The notes under the pieces: model-generated
Told to the model about the DNA's origin: nothing
What the model saw: the letters and a program-made list of their open reading frames with translations, nothing else
The model's database searches: none
Shown here: piece by piece, positions 1 to 7,808 of the stretch
How the letters are laid out: each line of letters begins with the position of its first letter
How positions within the stretch are numbered: the stretch's first letter is position 1
Made by a program: the position numbers and the translations under genes
Source of the DNA: Planctomycetales bacterium
GTDB lineage: Bacteria > Planctomycetota > Planctomycetia > Pirellulales > Pirellulaceae
Length of the DNA stretch: 33,011 nt
Direction of reading: 5' to 3'
Assembly: GCA_020427005.1 (NCBI GenBank)
Contig: JAGQOY010000063.1
Span: 1-33,011 of the forward strand

Positions 1-1
1 C

Positions 2-199
2 GGTAAGCGAGGGACCGAACAAGAATCCCTCGCTTACGTTTCGGGTTGGGACGCTTATTCCTGCCGCTCGGCCAACTTCGAATCCGCGGGTGCTCGAACT
101 ACGGCTCTGAAAGTGCGTCGCATAGTTTCGGAGCAGCTTGGCGTTCCGTATGAGCATATCCATCCTGATCAAGACTTTGTTAAGGACTTGGACTGCTGA
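2..199 (+). pseudogene. Truncated acyl-carrier-protein-like fragment
   Basis: One frame is open from the window edge to TGA at 197-199 with no ATG; the first plausible start is GTG at 113. The segment 110-193 reads KVRRIVSEQLGV, then a short linker, then DFVKDLD. This matches helix I and the FVxDLxx segment of acyl carrier proteins such as E. coli AcpP (VKKIIGEQLGV...FVEDLGADSL). Two stop codons follow exactly where the DSL phosphopantetheine-attachment serine should be. Neither other frame downstream restores helices II-IV. The 5' part of the frame runs through the palindromic repeat at 3-37 and does not resemble an ACP. It is most simply an ACP relic broken on both sides; a 28-residue chance match is less likely but possible. 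Confidence 0.45.
3..37. repeat. Perfect 12-bp inverted repeat, likely dispersed intergenic palindrome
   Basis: GTAAGCGAGGGA at 3-14 is matched exactly by its reverse complement at 26-37, with an 11-nt loop. No T-run follows the second arm, so it does not look like a simple intrinsic terminator. From memory, the arm followed by a CGGGTTG-type tail is an abundant intergenic palindrome in Rhodopirellula-type genomes. The repeat itself is seen directly; the family assignment is recollection. Confidence 0.7.
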
Positions 200-290
200 T
201 GAAGCGAGTATAGACGTTTACGAGCCAAAGGTTCAACCGTCGCAAGGATTGGATGGTTGGTGCAGCTATTTACTTACAATTCAGTCGCTA

Positions 291-1790
291 TCAGTCTTCG
301 AGAATTGCCTCAGGTTGTGAATTGAGGATGGCCAATAGTTGTTCCAGTACTTTCGGATTATCAGCCGCTAGATTGCGAGTTTCGAGCGGGTCTGCCTGAT
401 AGTCGTATAACTCGTACTCCGTCGGGCGATTGGTATCTCGCATGTGCTTCCACTCGACGAGTCGGTACTGTGACGTGCGTATGGCACGTCCCATGAATCC
501 ATTTTTTGGGAAGCAATGATACGCGTAGCTAAATCTCTCATTGACCGCCGCGTCAGCACTTTGTTTGAGCAACGGGACCATGCTATCTCCATCAATTGTT
601 TGGGGACCGCCTGGTGCCGGGAGGCCAGTCAATTCACAGAGAGTTGGAAATATATCCACAGTTTCAACGACCTGATTGCATCGAGTTCCGGCCGCGGTGA
701 CACCGGGCGCACGCACAACAATTGGAATCCGTACCGCCTGCTCGTAGTTCGTGTGTTTCGTCCACGATCCATGATCACCTAAGTGGTACCCATGGTCGCC
801 CCAAAGTACGACGATGGTGTTGTCGTCTAAACTCAATCGTGTCAATTCGTCCAGTACTCGTCCTACCTGCGCATCCATGTAGCTAAGTGCTGCATAGTAG
901 CCATGAATTAGATGCCTGATAGTCGCTTCGGTTAACGGTGGATCCTGCGGGATCGGCTTGTACTGATTGAGTTCACCGAGTGTCTTGCCAGCGTAGCTGG
1001 GTGCGCCATGGGGTGGCTGAGTGTAAGTAGCGAGTGGCAACTGCTCTCTTTGGTACAGGTCCCAGAATTTCTTGGGAGCACAAAACGGCAAATGTGGTTT
1101 TGTGAACCCCAGGGCCAGGAAAAATGTTTGACCACTTTCTTGATAGGCTTGAAGACGTCGAATGCCTTCGCTGGCGATGCGTCCATCCGCATAAGCTTCG
1201 TCAGCAACGTCGGCCTCCTCCCATGCGGCACCTCTAGGTAATGTGTGGTTCTGGCCCAGTTTTTGATTACTGAAATAAGCTTCCTCTCTTGTCAGTTGAC
1301 CGCCATCAGTGCTCTCTGGTAGGACGTAGTCGATCACTTTGTCAGGTTGAAACGGTACCGACCAAGAGGCTTCGTCGTTGACGTTGCCATGCCCGACATG
1401 AAAAACCTTGCCAATGCCGGCCGTTTGGTAACCGTGAGCCATAAAGTGTTGAGGCATAGTGATCGCATCGGGTACGGCGCGTCTAAAGTTCTTTCCCAAA
1501 CTGTAAATTCCCAAAGATGTAGAACGGGAGCCAAGCAAAAGGTTGTTGCGCGATGGAGCACACACGGCTTGATTACAGAAAGCCAAATCGAATGCCATGC
1601 CACTGTTGGTCAAGCGATCAAGGTTTGGGGAATGGACCCATGGCTGACCGTACGCTGAAAAAGAAGGTTTAAGATCATCGACCAGAATCAGCAAGACGTT
1701 GGGAGATGCCGCCCACGAACTTTGAGGGGGCTGCCCAATCAAGAAACAAATGGCAAGAAGCAGACAAGAACGTTCGATGCAACGGGACAT
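291..1790 (-). CDS. Secreted sulfatase, iduronate-2-sulfatase-like
   Basis: A 499-residue sulfatase with an N-terminal signal peptide (hydrophobic residues about 9-20, likely cut after SSWA). The metal site VDDLKP lies at 37-42, and the formylglycine motif C-A-P-S-R at 77-81 is preceded by FCNQAV. This is the pattern of iduronate-2-sulfatases, as is WGDHGYHLGDHGSWTKHTNYE-type spacing in the C-terminal half. Family enzymes hydrolyse sulfate esters on sugars after the Cys is oxidised to formylglycine by a sulfatase-maturating enzyme, and none is encoded here. In planctomycetes such enzymes are secreted to the periplasm and act on sulfated marine polysaccharides. Substrate is not readable from sequence. 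The gene stands alone; divergent gene 2120 starts 329 bp upstream. Confidence 0.9.
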   Translation of the reverse strand: MSRCIERSCLLLAICFLIGQPPQSSWAASPNVLLILVDDLKPSFSAYGQPWVHSPNLDRLTNSGMAFDLAFCNQAVCAPSRNNLLLGSRSTSLGIYSLGKNFRRAVPDAITMPQHFMAHGYQTAGIGKVFHVGHGNVNDEASWSVPFQPDKVIDYVLPESTDGGQLTREEAYFSNQKLGQNHTLPRGAAWEEADVADEAYADGRIASEGIRRLQAYQESGQTFFLALGFTKPHLPFCAPKKFWDLYQREQLPLATYTQPPHGAPSYAGKTLGELNQYKPIPQDPPLTEATIRHLIHGYYAALSYMDAQVGRVLDELTRLSLDDNTIVVLWGDHGYHLGDHGSWTKHTNYEQAVRIPIVVRAPGVTAAGTRCNQVVETVDIFPTLCELTGLPAPGGPQTIDGDSMVPLLKQSADAAVNERFSYAYHCFPKNGFMGRAIRTSQYRLVEWKHMRDTNRPTEYELYDYQADPLETRNLAADNPKVLEQLLAILNSQPEAILED

Positions 1791-2119
1791 GGCAGAAACA
1801 CTGGCAAAAGAGAATATTTGGTCTGGCGATTGCTATGTGGCACCATGATGAATCAAAAGGCGCCACGTGACAACCACGCGACAGAATTTCCCTTTCAGTT
1901 TCGGAGGGGGTGAGGGTCTCTCCTTCTTGGAGATTATTGATTGGATCAAATCTGGTCGCACGAGTGCTTTTTGACCATTTTTTGAGGTGTGTGGGCGTCA
2001 TTTAGGTCTTCTGCAAATGGCCAACCCACTATTTTGACATAGCACATTCTCTAGCTCCAAGTCATATTAGTTTGCACCTGAGGGAAAACGATTCAGCACT
2101 TTCGCAAGGAGGAGTAACG
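1791..2119. other. Divergent intergenic region without a clear gene
   Basis: This 329-bp stretch separates the sulfatase (-) from the YceI-like gene (+) and should carry both promoters. A TTGACA hexamer occurs near 2035, but no good -10 box stands 16-18 bp further on. Around 1896-1925 there is a G-rich CGGAGGGGGTGAGGGT run resembling simple intergenic repeats common in planctomycetes. Open frames here are short and look non-coding. Confidence 0.4.
2106..2114 (+). promoter_or_regulatory. Strong Shine-Dalgarno that fixes a GTG start
   Basis: AAGGAGGAG lies 5 nt before GTG at 2120. It argues that the YceI-like gene starts at this GTG rather than at the in-frame ATG codons at 2072 (upstream of the site) or 2132 (too far downstream). 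Confidence 0.75.
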
Positions 2120-2794
2120 GTGGATTGGAGAATGGCTACACAGGTTGGGATTGGTAAACTCATGGTCAGCATGACGTTTCTATTGGCGTCATTGGGGAAC
2201 AACTTTGCTGCGTGGGCTCAGCAACCTGATAATGGCCAGCACGTAAGTTTTCAAACTGGAGATGTCAATTTAGATTTTTCTCGTATTTACGTACATGCGT
2301 TCAAAACGGGTCTTGGGCATGAGCATGCTGTTGAGGGAAAACTGAAGAACGGCAAACTTTTTCTGGCAGAAGGTAATTCTGAAGGAACATTAGTGTTTGA
2401 TATTGCTAGCTTCGACGCGGATGGCAGTAAGGCCCGTATGTATGTAGGGTTAAAGGGGGAAACCGACGAGTCGACGAGGCGACAAGTAAACGAGAATCTC
2501 TTATCAGCGGATGTGTTGGACGTTAAGAGATTCCCAACTGCGCAGTTCCGAATTGCCAACGTTTCGCAGACCAAAGAAGGTTGGGTAATGGATGGTGAGT
2601 TTTTGTTGCGCGGACGCACGCAAAGAATTACGGTTCCAGTCACCGTTGAAAATGTCAAGGGATGGAATCATGTGCGCGGCAAGTTCCGTATCAAGCAAAC
2701 TGATTACGGCATCAAGCCTTACACCAAAGCCTTTGGCGCTGTTGGAGTGGCTGACGAGCTATTGGTTTATGGTGATCTGTTTGTAGCTCCCTAG
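2120..2794 (+). CDS. Secreted YceI-like lipid-binding protein
   Basis: With the GTG start the product is 224 residues. A signal peptide (hydrophobic MVSMTFLLASLGN segment, probable cleavage after AWA) is followed by one YceI domain. Family-typical features are the early GLGHEHAVEG strand, LVFDIASFDADGSKA, DVLDVKRFPTAQF and a C-terminal ITVPVTVEN...RIKQTDYGI run. YceI proteins form a lipocalin-like barrel that binds polyisoprenoid or other amphipathic molecules in the periplasm. The gene ends 10 nt before a methyltransferase gene and is the first of a three-gene set, so a carrier role for the lipid made by this locus is a reasonable inference. The ligand itself cannot be told from sequence. 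Confidence 0.85.
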   Translation: MDWRMATQVGIGKLMVSMTFLLASLGNNFAAWAQQPDNGQHVSFQTGDVNLDFSRIYVHAFKTGLGHEHAVEGKLKNGKLFLAEGNSEGTLVFDIASFDADGSKARMYVGLKGETDESTRRQVNENLLSADVLDVKRFPTAQFRIANVSQTKEGWVMDGEFLLRGRTQRITVPVTVENVKGWNHVRGKFRIKQTDYGIKPYTKAFGAVGVADELLVYGDLFVAP

Positions 2795-2804
2795 CCAACA
2801 AATT

Positions 2805-3665
2805 GTGAGAAACTACGTGATAGAGTGTCCCGGCATTCAGAAAAAAACGATTCGAGCGCACTATGATTTATCCACACTATTCTATCGACTAATGTGGGGA
2901 CCACATATTCACCATGGGTTGTGGCAGGCAAACGAATCCTCACGACAGGCTCAGGTGCAACTTGTTGAACACCTGGCGAAGCTAGCCGAGATTCAAAAGG
3001 GTGCCAGAATCGTAGATGTCGGGTGTGGTATGGGAGGTTCTAGCCGTTGGTTAGCGAGCAAGTTGAAGTGCCGGGTAACTGGCGTAACGCTAAGTCCCGT
3101 GCAGAGACGTTGGGCACAGGTGGCAAGCCTATTTGCATCTCCTGGATCGGGACTGCATTTTGTTTGCCAGGATGCTGAACAGATTGAATTTCCACAAACC
3201 AGTGTTGATGTAGTTTGGAGCATCGAGTGTACCGAGCATCTATTTGAAAAAGCCAATTTCTTTCAGCGTGCGGCCGGTTGGTTAAAACCTGGTGGTAAGA
3301 TGGCGATTTGTGCCTGGTTAGCTGGTCAGAATGAGACGTGTGCGGATACTGTGCAGCATGTCCAACGAGTGTGCGAGGGAATGTTCTGCCCGTCACTGGG
3401 AACCCAAGCCGACTATGAACAGTGGTTTTCGCAAGCTGGACTTCAAGTTGTTGAAAGCCAGTTGTGGACCGATAGAGTGATGAAGACTTGGGAGATTTGC
3501 AAATCTCGAGTTGAGAAATCTGGAGTTCGAGCTCTGGCGAGAATGTTAGGCAAGGAACACGTGCTGTTCCTAGATAGGTTTACGGCCATTCTGGAAGCCT
3601 ATCAGAATCGAACCATGGAATATGGTTGTTTTGTCGGTGTAAAAGCAGGAGGCAATTGTGGGTGA
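2805..3665 (+). CDS. SAM-dependent methyltransferase, tocopherol-methyltransferase-like
   Basis: A 286-residue class I methyltransferase starting at GTG. An N-terminal segment HYDLSTLFYRLMWG...HHGLW (19-40) is characteristic of the gamma-tocopherol / cyclopropane-synthase-like branch. The SAM motif IVDVGCGMGGSS is at 69-80, and VDVVWSIECTEHL supplies the later acidic and substrate loop. No signal peptide or TM is seen, so it is cytosolic. Relatives methylate prenylated or alkylated aromatic rings or small amines; ring methylation of a phenolic lipid would fit the neighbouring type III PKS operon, but this is inference. It sits 10 nt after the YceI-like gene and overlaps the next gene by 8 nt, so the three are probably co-transcribed. 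Confidence 0.8.
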   Translation: MRNYVIECPGIQKKTIRAHYDLSTLFYRLMWGPHIHHGLWQANESSRQAQVQLVEHLAKLAEIQKGARIVDVGCGMGGSSRWLASKLKCRVTGVTLSPVQRRWAQVASLFASPGSGLHFVCQDAEQIEFPQTSVDVVWSIECTEHLFEKANFFQRAAGWLKPGGKMAICAWLAGQNETCADTVQHVQRVCEGMFCPSLGTQADYEQWFSQAGLQVVESQLWTDRVMKTWEICKSRVEKSGVRALARMLGKEHVLFLDRFTAILEAYQNRTMEYGCFVGVKAGGNCG

Positions 3666-4518
3666 GCTCGTATGGCAGGAGGGTCATTTTTCTCCAAACA
3701 CAACTGAGAATGAAGCTGCTACATCCAACGCTAGTTGTACCGAGGTAAGCACCAATTCGGTCGCGGCTTCAAGACCATTTAGCAACTCGTGGTGCTGGTT
3801 TCTGGGGCTAGGTCTGGGGATAGCCACGCAACTTGTATTCTTGTTCACCGTAGTCCAATTATTCATGTTCTTGCGTTTTGGCGCAGCGACAATTGCAGTT
3901 GCATCTGAAAACTGGATGTATTGGGATTTCGGTTTGGCGGTCGGTTTCGTCATCCCACACTCCATACTGTTGGTACCTAGTGTTCAACAGTGGATGCGTC
4001 AGAGAATTCCTGCGGCTTGGACTGGCTGCATTCACTGCTGTGTTACTTGTGTCAGCCTGCTAACAATATTCTCAGCTTGGCGGACCACCGAGGGAGGTGT
4101 GTGGCTACTCACAGGTTGGTGGCGAGACATCTGTGTATCTTGTTTTTACGGTTCGTGGGTAACGCTGTTCTATAGTTTGGCGTTGACAGGGCTGGGTTAT
4201 CAAACCGGCTGGACCCCTTGGATTAATTGGATTCGCCAGCGAAGACAACCTAAGCGAACCTTGGTGACACATGGTGCCTATCGTCTATTAAGGCATCCAG
4301 TGTATTTGAGTTTTCTGGGTTTGATATGGTTTACGCCTCACATGACATGGGACCACGTCATACTGACAGGTGTTTGGACCGTGTACATATTTGTTGGAAG
4401 TATCGCCAAAGACCGGCGCTTATTGCATTATGTGGGGGATGAGTATCGAGAGTATGCGCGTCGTGTTCCCGGTTATCCTCTCCTGGGGTGGGGAACACTT
4501 GGCAAGTGGCAGGACTAG
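3658..4518 (+). CDS. Integral-membrane methyltransferase, ICMT/NnrU/MddA-like
   Basis: 286 residues with about five membrane segments (roughly 45-72, 88-107, 119-140, 163-183 and 219-248). The C-terminal SAM-binding signature of the isoprenylcysteine-carboxyl-methyltransferase superfamily is present: GAYRLLRHPVY at 207-217, then KDRRLL and DEYREYARRVP at 251-271. The WFTPHMTWDH loop between them resembles methanethiol S-methyltransferases (MddA). GTG start at 3658 has AGGAGG 5 nt upstream and overlaps the preceding gene by 8 nt, so translation is coupled. ICMT-family enzymes methylate hydrophobic acceptors in the membrane; BpsB, which works with a Bacillus type III PKS, is one as far as I recall. 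Methylation of the PKS product or of a thiol are both possible here. Confidence 0.75.
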   Translation: MGELVWQEGHFSPNTTENEAATSNASCTEVSTNSVAASRPFSNSWCWFLGLGLGIATQLVFLFTVVQLFMFLRFGAATIAVASENWMYWDFGLAVGFVIPHSILLVPSVQQWMRQRIPAAWTGCIHCCVTCVSLLTIFSAWRTTEGGVWLLTGWWRDICVSCFYGSWVTLFYSLALTGLGYQTGWTPWINWIRQRRQPKRTLVTHGAYRLLRHPVYLSFLGLIWFTPHMTWDHVILTGVWTVYIFVGSIAKDRRLLHYVGDEYREYARRVPGYPLLGWGTLGKWQD

Positions 4519-4687
4519 TCCAGGTGTTTCGCCCCATGCCCTGGCAGACTACCAGGTATTCGTTCAAGTAGCGCAACGTCCGCTCTGTTAAGCGAAGAGC
4601 CACCAAATAGTCCTGAAAGGCTGAAGACGAACGAGGTTGCCCATCGCTGGCGGTGACCCAGTGGCCAGTGGCCGCAGGTGAAAGGAG

Positions 4688-6985
4688 CTAGGTTGGGATA
4701 CAACGCTTAGTGATTGTCTTTGTGATTTTGTCGAAGACAGCTAGTAGGGCTGGCAAGAGCACCAGATCACCTACCACGGCGCCGCTTAGCATCAGCGTCA
4801 TAAGTAGCGCGAAATTGCCGGTGGGTAGAAACTCTGACCACACGAATGGAAGCATTGCACTGCATGAGATCAAGGTCGTTTCCAACATGGCCAAGCCACA
4901 TTTGGTGTAACTTTCACGAATTGCCTCGCGGGTACCTGTGCCGTGTCGCTTTGCTTTCGTATACCAAGCAACAAAGTGCAGTGTATCGTCGACTGCAATG
5001 CCCAGAGCGATGCTAGCGGTCAGGATGCTTGCAATGTCCAATTGGAACCCCAGCCAGCCCATACAGCCGAAAACTATAGCCACGGGTAGGACATTGGGGA
5101 TCATCACTACTAAACCTAAGGCAACATTTCTTGTCAAAAGCATCATCATGGGGGTGATTAGGACGAAAGCCATGCAGAAGCTAAAGCCAAGGTCACTTAG
5201 CAACATCAATTGGGCTTCATGGACGACGGGCGAGAGACCGGTGATTTCAAATCTGGTTGGAGCCCCGGGCTGATCGCTAAAACGAGCAATTGTTTCCTCG
5301 GTCGTTGACTTGACGAGGGCTACAAAATGTCCGTAGTCTTCATCTTGAAGTGAAGACACTTTGCAAGTGATGCGCCAGCGTTCACCAGATTGGTTAGGCG
5401 CTTTGGATCCGTCGTTGATGTACGCGGAATCGGCTAGCCATCCCTGCTCGGCAATTTCCGATAAGTGTTCTCGGACCTGAGTGTTAAATGCCGAACGAGC
5501 GGCGCTACCACGTATGCCACGCGACGTAGGTGGGTCAGGGAAGAAGCTGGCCGCCGACAATGCCCCGCCGACCTCTGGTAACGACTGCAGATTTTGCTGT
5601 AGGGTGCGTATCCATTGAATGCGTTGAACGTAATCATCATCTCGCACAAAGTCCAGCAATACTTCGATTGAGATAATGGGGCCAATGTGTTCTTCAACCC
5701 ATTGCATACCGACAATTGTCGGGCTGTGGCGAGAGAACATCCTGTCGAATTTAGTGGAAGCTTGGAGACGCGACAGGCCAAGCGTAGCTAGCAGTAAAAT
5801 CAGACATCCCACTAGAGAAATTGCCCAGGCACGAGAAAGAACGAAGTTTGCCAACCGCGCGAATCGAAAATGCCAGGCGTTCCGTAATTTGGCAATGCGT
5901 AGTGAACGTTGGTCGTGTAGGTTGGGCCTGACTCGCAACAACAGGCGAGCCAGATACGGGAATAGGCTTAGTACGGTGAGTGTGGAAATGCCCAAGGCGA
6001 TTGCTGCATAGCAGCCAAACTGCCTCACAGGTGTCAATTCACTTACGGCTAAACTGCTCATTCCGATAATCGTCGTAATGCTGGCCATTAAACAGGGCCG
6101 CAATCCAACCAGCAGTGTGCGAGCTTCTATATGTTCGAGATGATGTTCGGCGACATCATGAAAATAATTCACCAGATGAACTGCCGTGGATAAACTCAAC
6201 ATGAAAACCAAGGTTGGCAGTACGATCAAAACTGCGCTGAACTCGCCGCCAGTAGCATAGATCAGCGCTACCGACATGAGTTGACCTAGTCCGGCTAGGA
6301 TGAAAACCAGGATACTCTCGCGGACTCTTCCCAAGGCAATTATGGCTACGGTGATGGCAGCCAGTGTGGACGGAGGGACAAGGCGTCTTAGGGCTCGGTC
6401 GGCGGCTCGATCCACCGTTACCTCTTCGAACAAGGTCCCCACAACATGAATGTCACGTGGTGAATATCCAGTAATGGCGGCCGCTTGATCGACAACCAAA
6501 TCAATGGTTTGCCCGGCCGCCTCTATGCCTGCCTGGGTAAGTGCGATGATCAGGCAGGCAGTTCCGTCGGCGCCAATCAGAGTACCCTGAAGCCGTTGCT
6601 TTACTAGTTCTTCGTCTAAACCGATGGGGGGAGAAGTCAGCCGGCTAACGACGGATTCCGTGGTTTCAATTCGGTCAAACCATGCCCGATTAGGGGCGTC
6701 TTGCGATAGTAAAGCGTCAAGTAAGGCTGATAGTCGAGGATCTTTGAGTGTAGCGCCAGACCAGCTGACAAGAATGAACTGGTCATTCCCAAATTGAGCT
6801 TCAAACGAATCGTAGGTAATGCGTTCTGGCCGAGATTGAGGAAGCCAATCGTGAACGCTGGCTTTGCCACTACGTACATTAAAAGCACCATAAATCATCC
6901 ATGGTATGAGAATTGCTATGCATATTGCGATGCGTTTGGACCATGTTTCAATGGCGCGAAGGGCGTGGAGCATTGGAACTGGCAC
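4688..6985 (-). CDS. MMPL/RND-family lipid or hydrophobe exporter
   Basis: A 765-residue protein with the duplicated RND layout: one TM at about 18-35, a large periplasmic loop, a bundle of about five TMs (near 205-355), a TM near 385-403, a second periplasmic loop and a final TM bundle. The conserved TM motif ALGIAVDDTLHFVAWY in the last bundle is diagnostic for MMPL/HpnN-type proteins. Family members use the proton gradient to export lipids (mycolates, hopanoids, glycolipids). The gene is divergent from the methyltransferase/oxidoreductase/PKS operon with only 82 bp between starts, so export of that operon's product is an attractive inference. Start is uncertain: GTG at 6985 or ATG at 6973, neither with a strong Shine-Dalgarno. 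Confidence 0.85.
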   Translation of the reverse strand: MPVPMLHALRAIETWSKRIAICIAILIPWMIYGAFNVRSGKASVHDWLPQSRPERITYDSFEAQFGNDQFILVSWSGATLKDPRLSALLDALLSQDAPNRAWFDRIETTESVVSRLTSPPIGLDEELVKQRLQGTLIGADGTACLIIALTQAGIEAAGQTIDLVVDQAAAITGYSPRDIHVVGTLFEEVTVDRAADRALRRLVPPSTLAAITVAIIALGRVRESILVFILAGLGQLMSVALIYATGGEFSAVLIVLPTLVFMLSLSTAVHLVNYFHDVAEHHLEHIEARTLLVGLRPCLMASITTIIGMSSLAVSELTPVRQFGCYAAIALGISTLTVLSLFPYLARLLLRVRPNLHDQRSLRIAKLRNAWHFRFARLANFVLSRAWAISLVGCLILLLATLGLSRLQASTKFDRMFSRHSPTIVGMQWVEEHIGPIISIEVLLDFVRDDDYVQRIQWIRTLQQNLQSLPEVGGALSAASFFPDPPTSRGIRGSAARSAFNTQVREHLSEIAEQGWLADSAYINDGSKAPNQSGERWRITCKVSSLQDEDYGHFVALVKSTTEETIARFSDQPGAPTRFEITGLSPVVHEAQLMLLSDLGFSFCMAFVLITPMMMLLTRNVALGLVVMIPNVLPVAIVFGCMGWLGFQLDIASILTASIALGIAVDDTLHFVAWYTKAKRHGTGTREAIRESYTKCGLAMLETTLISCSAMLPFVWSEFLPTGNFALLMTLMLSGAVVGDLVLLPALLAVFDKITKTITKRCIPT

Positions 6986-7030
6986 TGCCTGGCAAAATGA
7001 ATGTCGAGTAGGATAGACCCTCTAATGTAT

Positions 7031-7048
7031 CTGTTTCTGGGAAAACAG
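7031..7048. promoter_or_regulatory. Small inverted repeat in divergent promoter region
   Basis: CTGTTT at 7031-7036 is repeated inverted as AAACAG at 7043-7048 with a 6-nt spacer, inside the 82-bp gap between the exporter and the PKS operon. It could be an operator for a dimeric regulator or just a chance hairpin. No regulator gene is adjacent. Confidence 0.25.
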
Positions 7049-7067
7049 TCAGGTCGGCCAGCGGATT

Positions 7068-7808
7068 GTGGAGAATGATCAAAGGGTGTTTTTAGTGTTA
7101 CAAGGACAGAGAGAATTGGTCCCTGAGTTGATGGATGACCCAAGCCTCTGTTCGCGAGAGCATGCGCGTGCCTTAGCTGGGTTGCGTCGCATAAACTGGG
7201 TCTGCCAAACTTCTAGGCAGTTGGTTAGAGTCATTAGGCAAGAGTTGGGCAAGGATAGTGAGAGCATAAGTGTACTTGATATTGGGGCCGGAGGTGGCGA
7301 TGTGGCGGCAGGAGTTTACCACGGTCTGCTAGATCGAGGCTACACCATATCGATTCGAGGTTGGGATGTCAGTTCAACAGCCGTGGGAATTGCGAATGCG
7401 AGGCATCGGCAGGCGAGGTTCGGTTCGGATTTGAGTTTCGAAGTTGTTGATATCTGGGACCGCGATCGACAAGATAGGTTCGACATCGTCTATTGCAGTC
7501 TGTTTCTACACCATTTTTCAACTGAGCAAGCTGTGCAAGTTGTTCGATGCATGCGTCGACGATGCAAGCGTTTGCTAATTGTTGACGATTTGGTTCGCTC
7601 CCAGCTAGGTTTATGGATGGCGCAAGTCGGTTGCCGCCTCATGTCTCGCTCGCCAGTTGTACGATTTGATGGTCCTCAGTCAGTTCGAGCAGCATTCTCG
7701 AGGTCGGAATTTGGCGAGCTTGCGCGAGCGGCTGAACTAGGGCAATTCAAAATGCGATGCCACTGGCCACAGCGCATGTACCTAATGTGGCGGTTTAATG
7801 ACAATTAG
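7068..7808 (+). CDS. Class I SAM methyltransferase of the type III PKS operon
   Basis: 246 residues. The N-terminus RELVPELMDDPSL followed by HARALAGLRRIN is typical of methyltransferases found beside bacterial type III PKS genes, as I remember them. SAM motif SVLDIGAGGGDVA is at 68-80, an acidic ribose ligand follows in GWDVSS, and FDIVYCSLFLHHF marks motif IV. It is soluble. The start is GTG at 7068 with a weak ribosome site; TTG at about 7116 preceded by a purine-rich run is an alternative that keeps the conserved part. It overlaps the next gene by 11 nt. Likely role: O- or C-methylation of the polyketide lipid; the acceptor is unknown. Confidence 0.8.
   Translation: MENDQRVFLVLQGQRELVPELMDDPSLCSREHARALAGLRRINWVCQTSRQLVRVIRQELGKDSESISVLDIGAGGGDVAAGVYHGLLDRGYTISIRGWDVSSTAVGIANARHRQARFGSDLSFEVVDIWDRDRQDRFDIVYCSLFLHHFSTEQAVQVVRCMRRRCKRLLIVDDLVRSQLGLWMAQVGCRLMSRSPVVRFDGPQSVRAAFSRSEFGELARAAELGQFKMRCHWPQRMYLMWRFNDN

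Noticed and set aside
1896..1925. G-rich GGAGGGGGTGAGGGT run as a dispersed repeat
   Set aside because: Too short and low in complexity to assign to a repeat family without a genome-wide count.
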